Of a stretch of 64,000 bases of DNA, positions 62,918-64,000 are shown one piece after another. This DNA is from Gammaproteobacteria bacterium. Lineage in GTDB: Bacteria; Pseudomonadota; Gammaproteobacteria; SZUA-229. The notes under the pieces were generated by a model, which had not been told where the DNA came from, did no database searches, and worked only from the letters and a program-made list of their open reading frames with translations. The translations under genes were made by a program, and so were the position numbers. The first letter of the stretch is position 1. Each line of letters begins with the position of its first letter. The stretch covers positions 1 to 64,000 of the forward strand of contig JAOULX010000002.1 in NCBI GenBank assembly GCA_029881795.1, given 5' to 3'.

Positions 62918-63854
62918 TGTTGTCCATGAAGTCGCGCTGACGCTGAATGAATTCTTCACTGGCGTCATGTCCGCTTTTTAATAAGATCTGATTTTGTACC
63001 GCAGCCTCAACCATAACCGCAAGGTTACGCCCGGTGGCAACCGGCAGGATAAATTCGGGAATCTTGACATCAAGGATTTTTCGCTGATCACGTGTGCCGT
63101 AAAGCCGGTCTATGCGCTGACGATCTTTCATGTCCATACGCTTGAGGTGGATAATCAGGCGTAAATATTTGTTGGTTTTTAGCGCATTGTCGCCGTACAT
63201 TTCCCGAATGTTGAGTACGCCAAGCCCCCTGACCTCGAGAAAGTCGCTGAGCATCGGGGGGCAGGAACCGAGTAACAGTTCGGGCGCAATGCGGGTAAAT
63301 TCAGGTACGTCATCAGCAATTAAGCGGTGCTGGCGGCTGATCAATTCCAGTGCCAGTTCACTTTTACCAATACCGCTTTCACCGGTAATTAGCACGCCGG
63401 TGCCCATTACTTCCATAAAAACACCGTGCAGGGTGGTTTTATCAGCCAGCATATTTGACAGGTAATAGCGTACCGAGGTGATCAGGTCATTGCTGTTGAG
63501 TGAGCTGATAAATAATGGAATGCCTTTGTGATCGGCACGACTGATAAATTCACTGGATACTTCTATGTCATCACAGATAACAACGGCACCGGTTCGCCAG
63601 TTAAAAATATTATCGAGAATCTGCAGTCGTTCGATATCACTAAGGCGACGCAAATAATGGCATTCAAATTTGCTCAGTACCTGTATACGGTTACGGCGCA
63701 TCAAATTGAGATGGCCGATCAGGGTGGAGCGGTCGCTCCAGGATAAGGCACGCCGGAAACGGCGGTCTGCATTTTGCTTACCGGCAATCCAAGAGATATC
63801 GATCAGCTGATTGAGCCGTTCAAAAATCTGCTTTTGTGAATATAGGTCGGTCAT
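62910..63854 (-). CDS. hprK: HPr kinase/phosphorylase
   Basis: GVLITGESGIGKSELALELISRQHRLIADD; LEVRGLGVLNIREMYG. Confidence 0.97.
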   Translation of the reverse strand: MTDLYSQKQIFERLNQLIDISWIAGKQNADRRFRRALSWSDRSTLIGHLNLMRRNRIQVLSKFECHYLRRLSDIERLQILDNIFNWRTGAVVICDDIEVSSEFISRADHKGIPLFISSLNSNDLITSVRYYLSNMLADKTTLHGVFMEVMGTGVLITGESGIGKSELALELISRQHRLIADDVPEFTRIAPELLLGSCPPMLSDFLEVRGLGVLNIREMYGDNALKTNKYLRLIIHLKRMDMKDRQRIDRLYGTRDQRKILDVKIPEFILPVATGRNLAVMVEAAVQNQILLKSGHDASEEFIQRQRDFMDNNA

Positions 63855-64000
63855 AGGCGAAGCATAACGAATATATCATCAATAAAACAGTCTAGATGAA
63901 TTAAATACGAAGAAATAATATAAATAATATTTAATCGCCTAAATAGCAGTTTGAAGCTGCTTAGAAGCCCCGGGTTTTGTGGTTGTAAATGTAGATGCTT

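Noticed and set aside
1-64000. tRNA, rRNA and CRISPR arrays
   Set aside because: No TpsiC-like cloverleaf, rRNA signature or regularly spaced repeats seen on either strand by eye.

Overview
The window is a gammaproteobacterial chromosomal segment, mostly housekeeping. Recognisable blocks are ffh-rpsP-rimM-trmD-rplS, htpG, pcnB-folK-dNK-panBCD, purEK, aceEF-lpd, argG, and mgtE with ptsI/ptsH/EIIA-Man/rapZ/hprK. Accessory genes fill the gaps: c-di-GMP signalling proteins, a chemoreceptor, secreted proteins and lipoproteins, and degraded transposases at the left edge. The most interesting items read from sequence are: (1) a near-canonical c-di-GMP-I (GEMM-I) riboswitch upstream of a methyl-accepting chemotaxis gene and next to a diguanylate cyclase; (2) a compact GNAT-C39 peptidase / DUF2817 M14-like peptidase / RLAN-RimK ATP-grasp cluster, which may be a peptide-modification or peptide-synthesis system; (3) a strong intrinsic terminator inside the signal-peptide codons of a TPR protein downstream of rplS; (4) a tandem-REC regulator broken by an apparent 1-nt frameshift; (5) a 335-bp tandem duplication of a Y1 (HUH) transposase fragment fused to a truncated IS256-family transposase; (6) an E3 subunit carrying a lipoyl domain nearly identical to that of its neighbouring E2. 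No tRNA, rRNA or CRISPR array was found. All family assignments come from motif recognition, not database searches.
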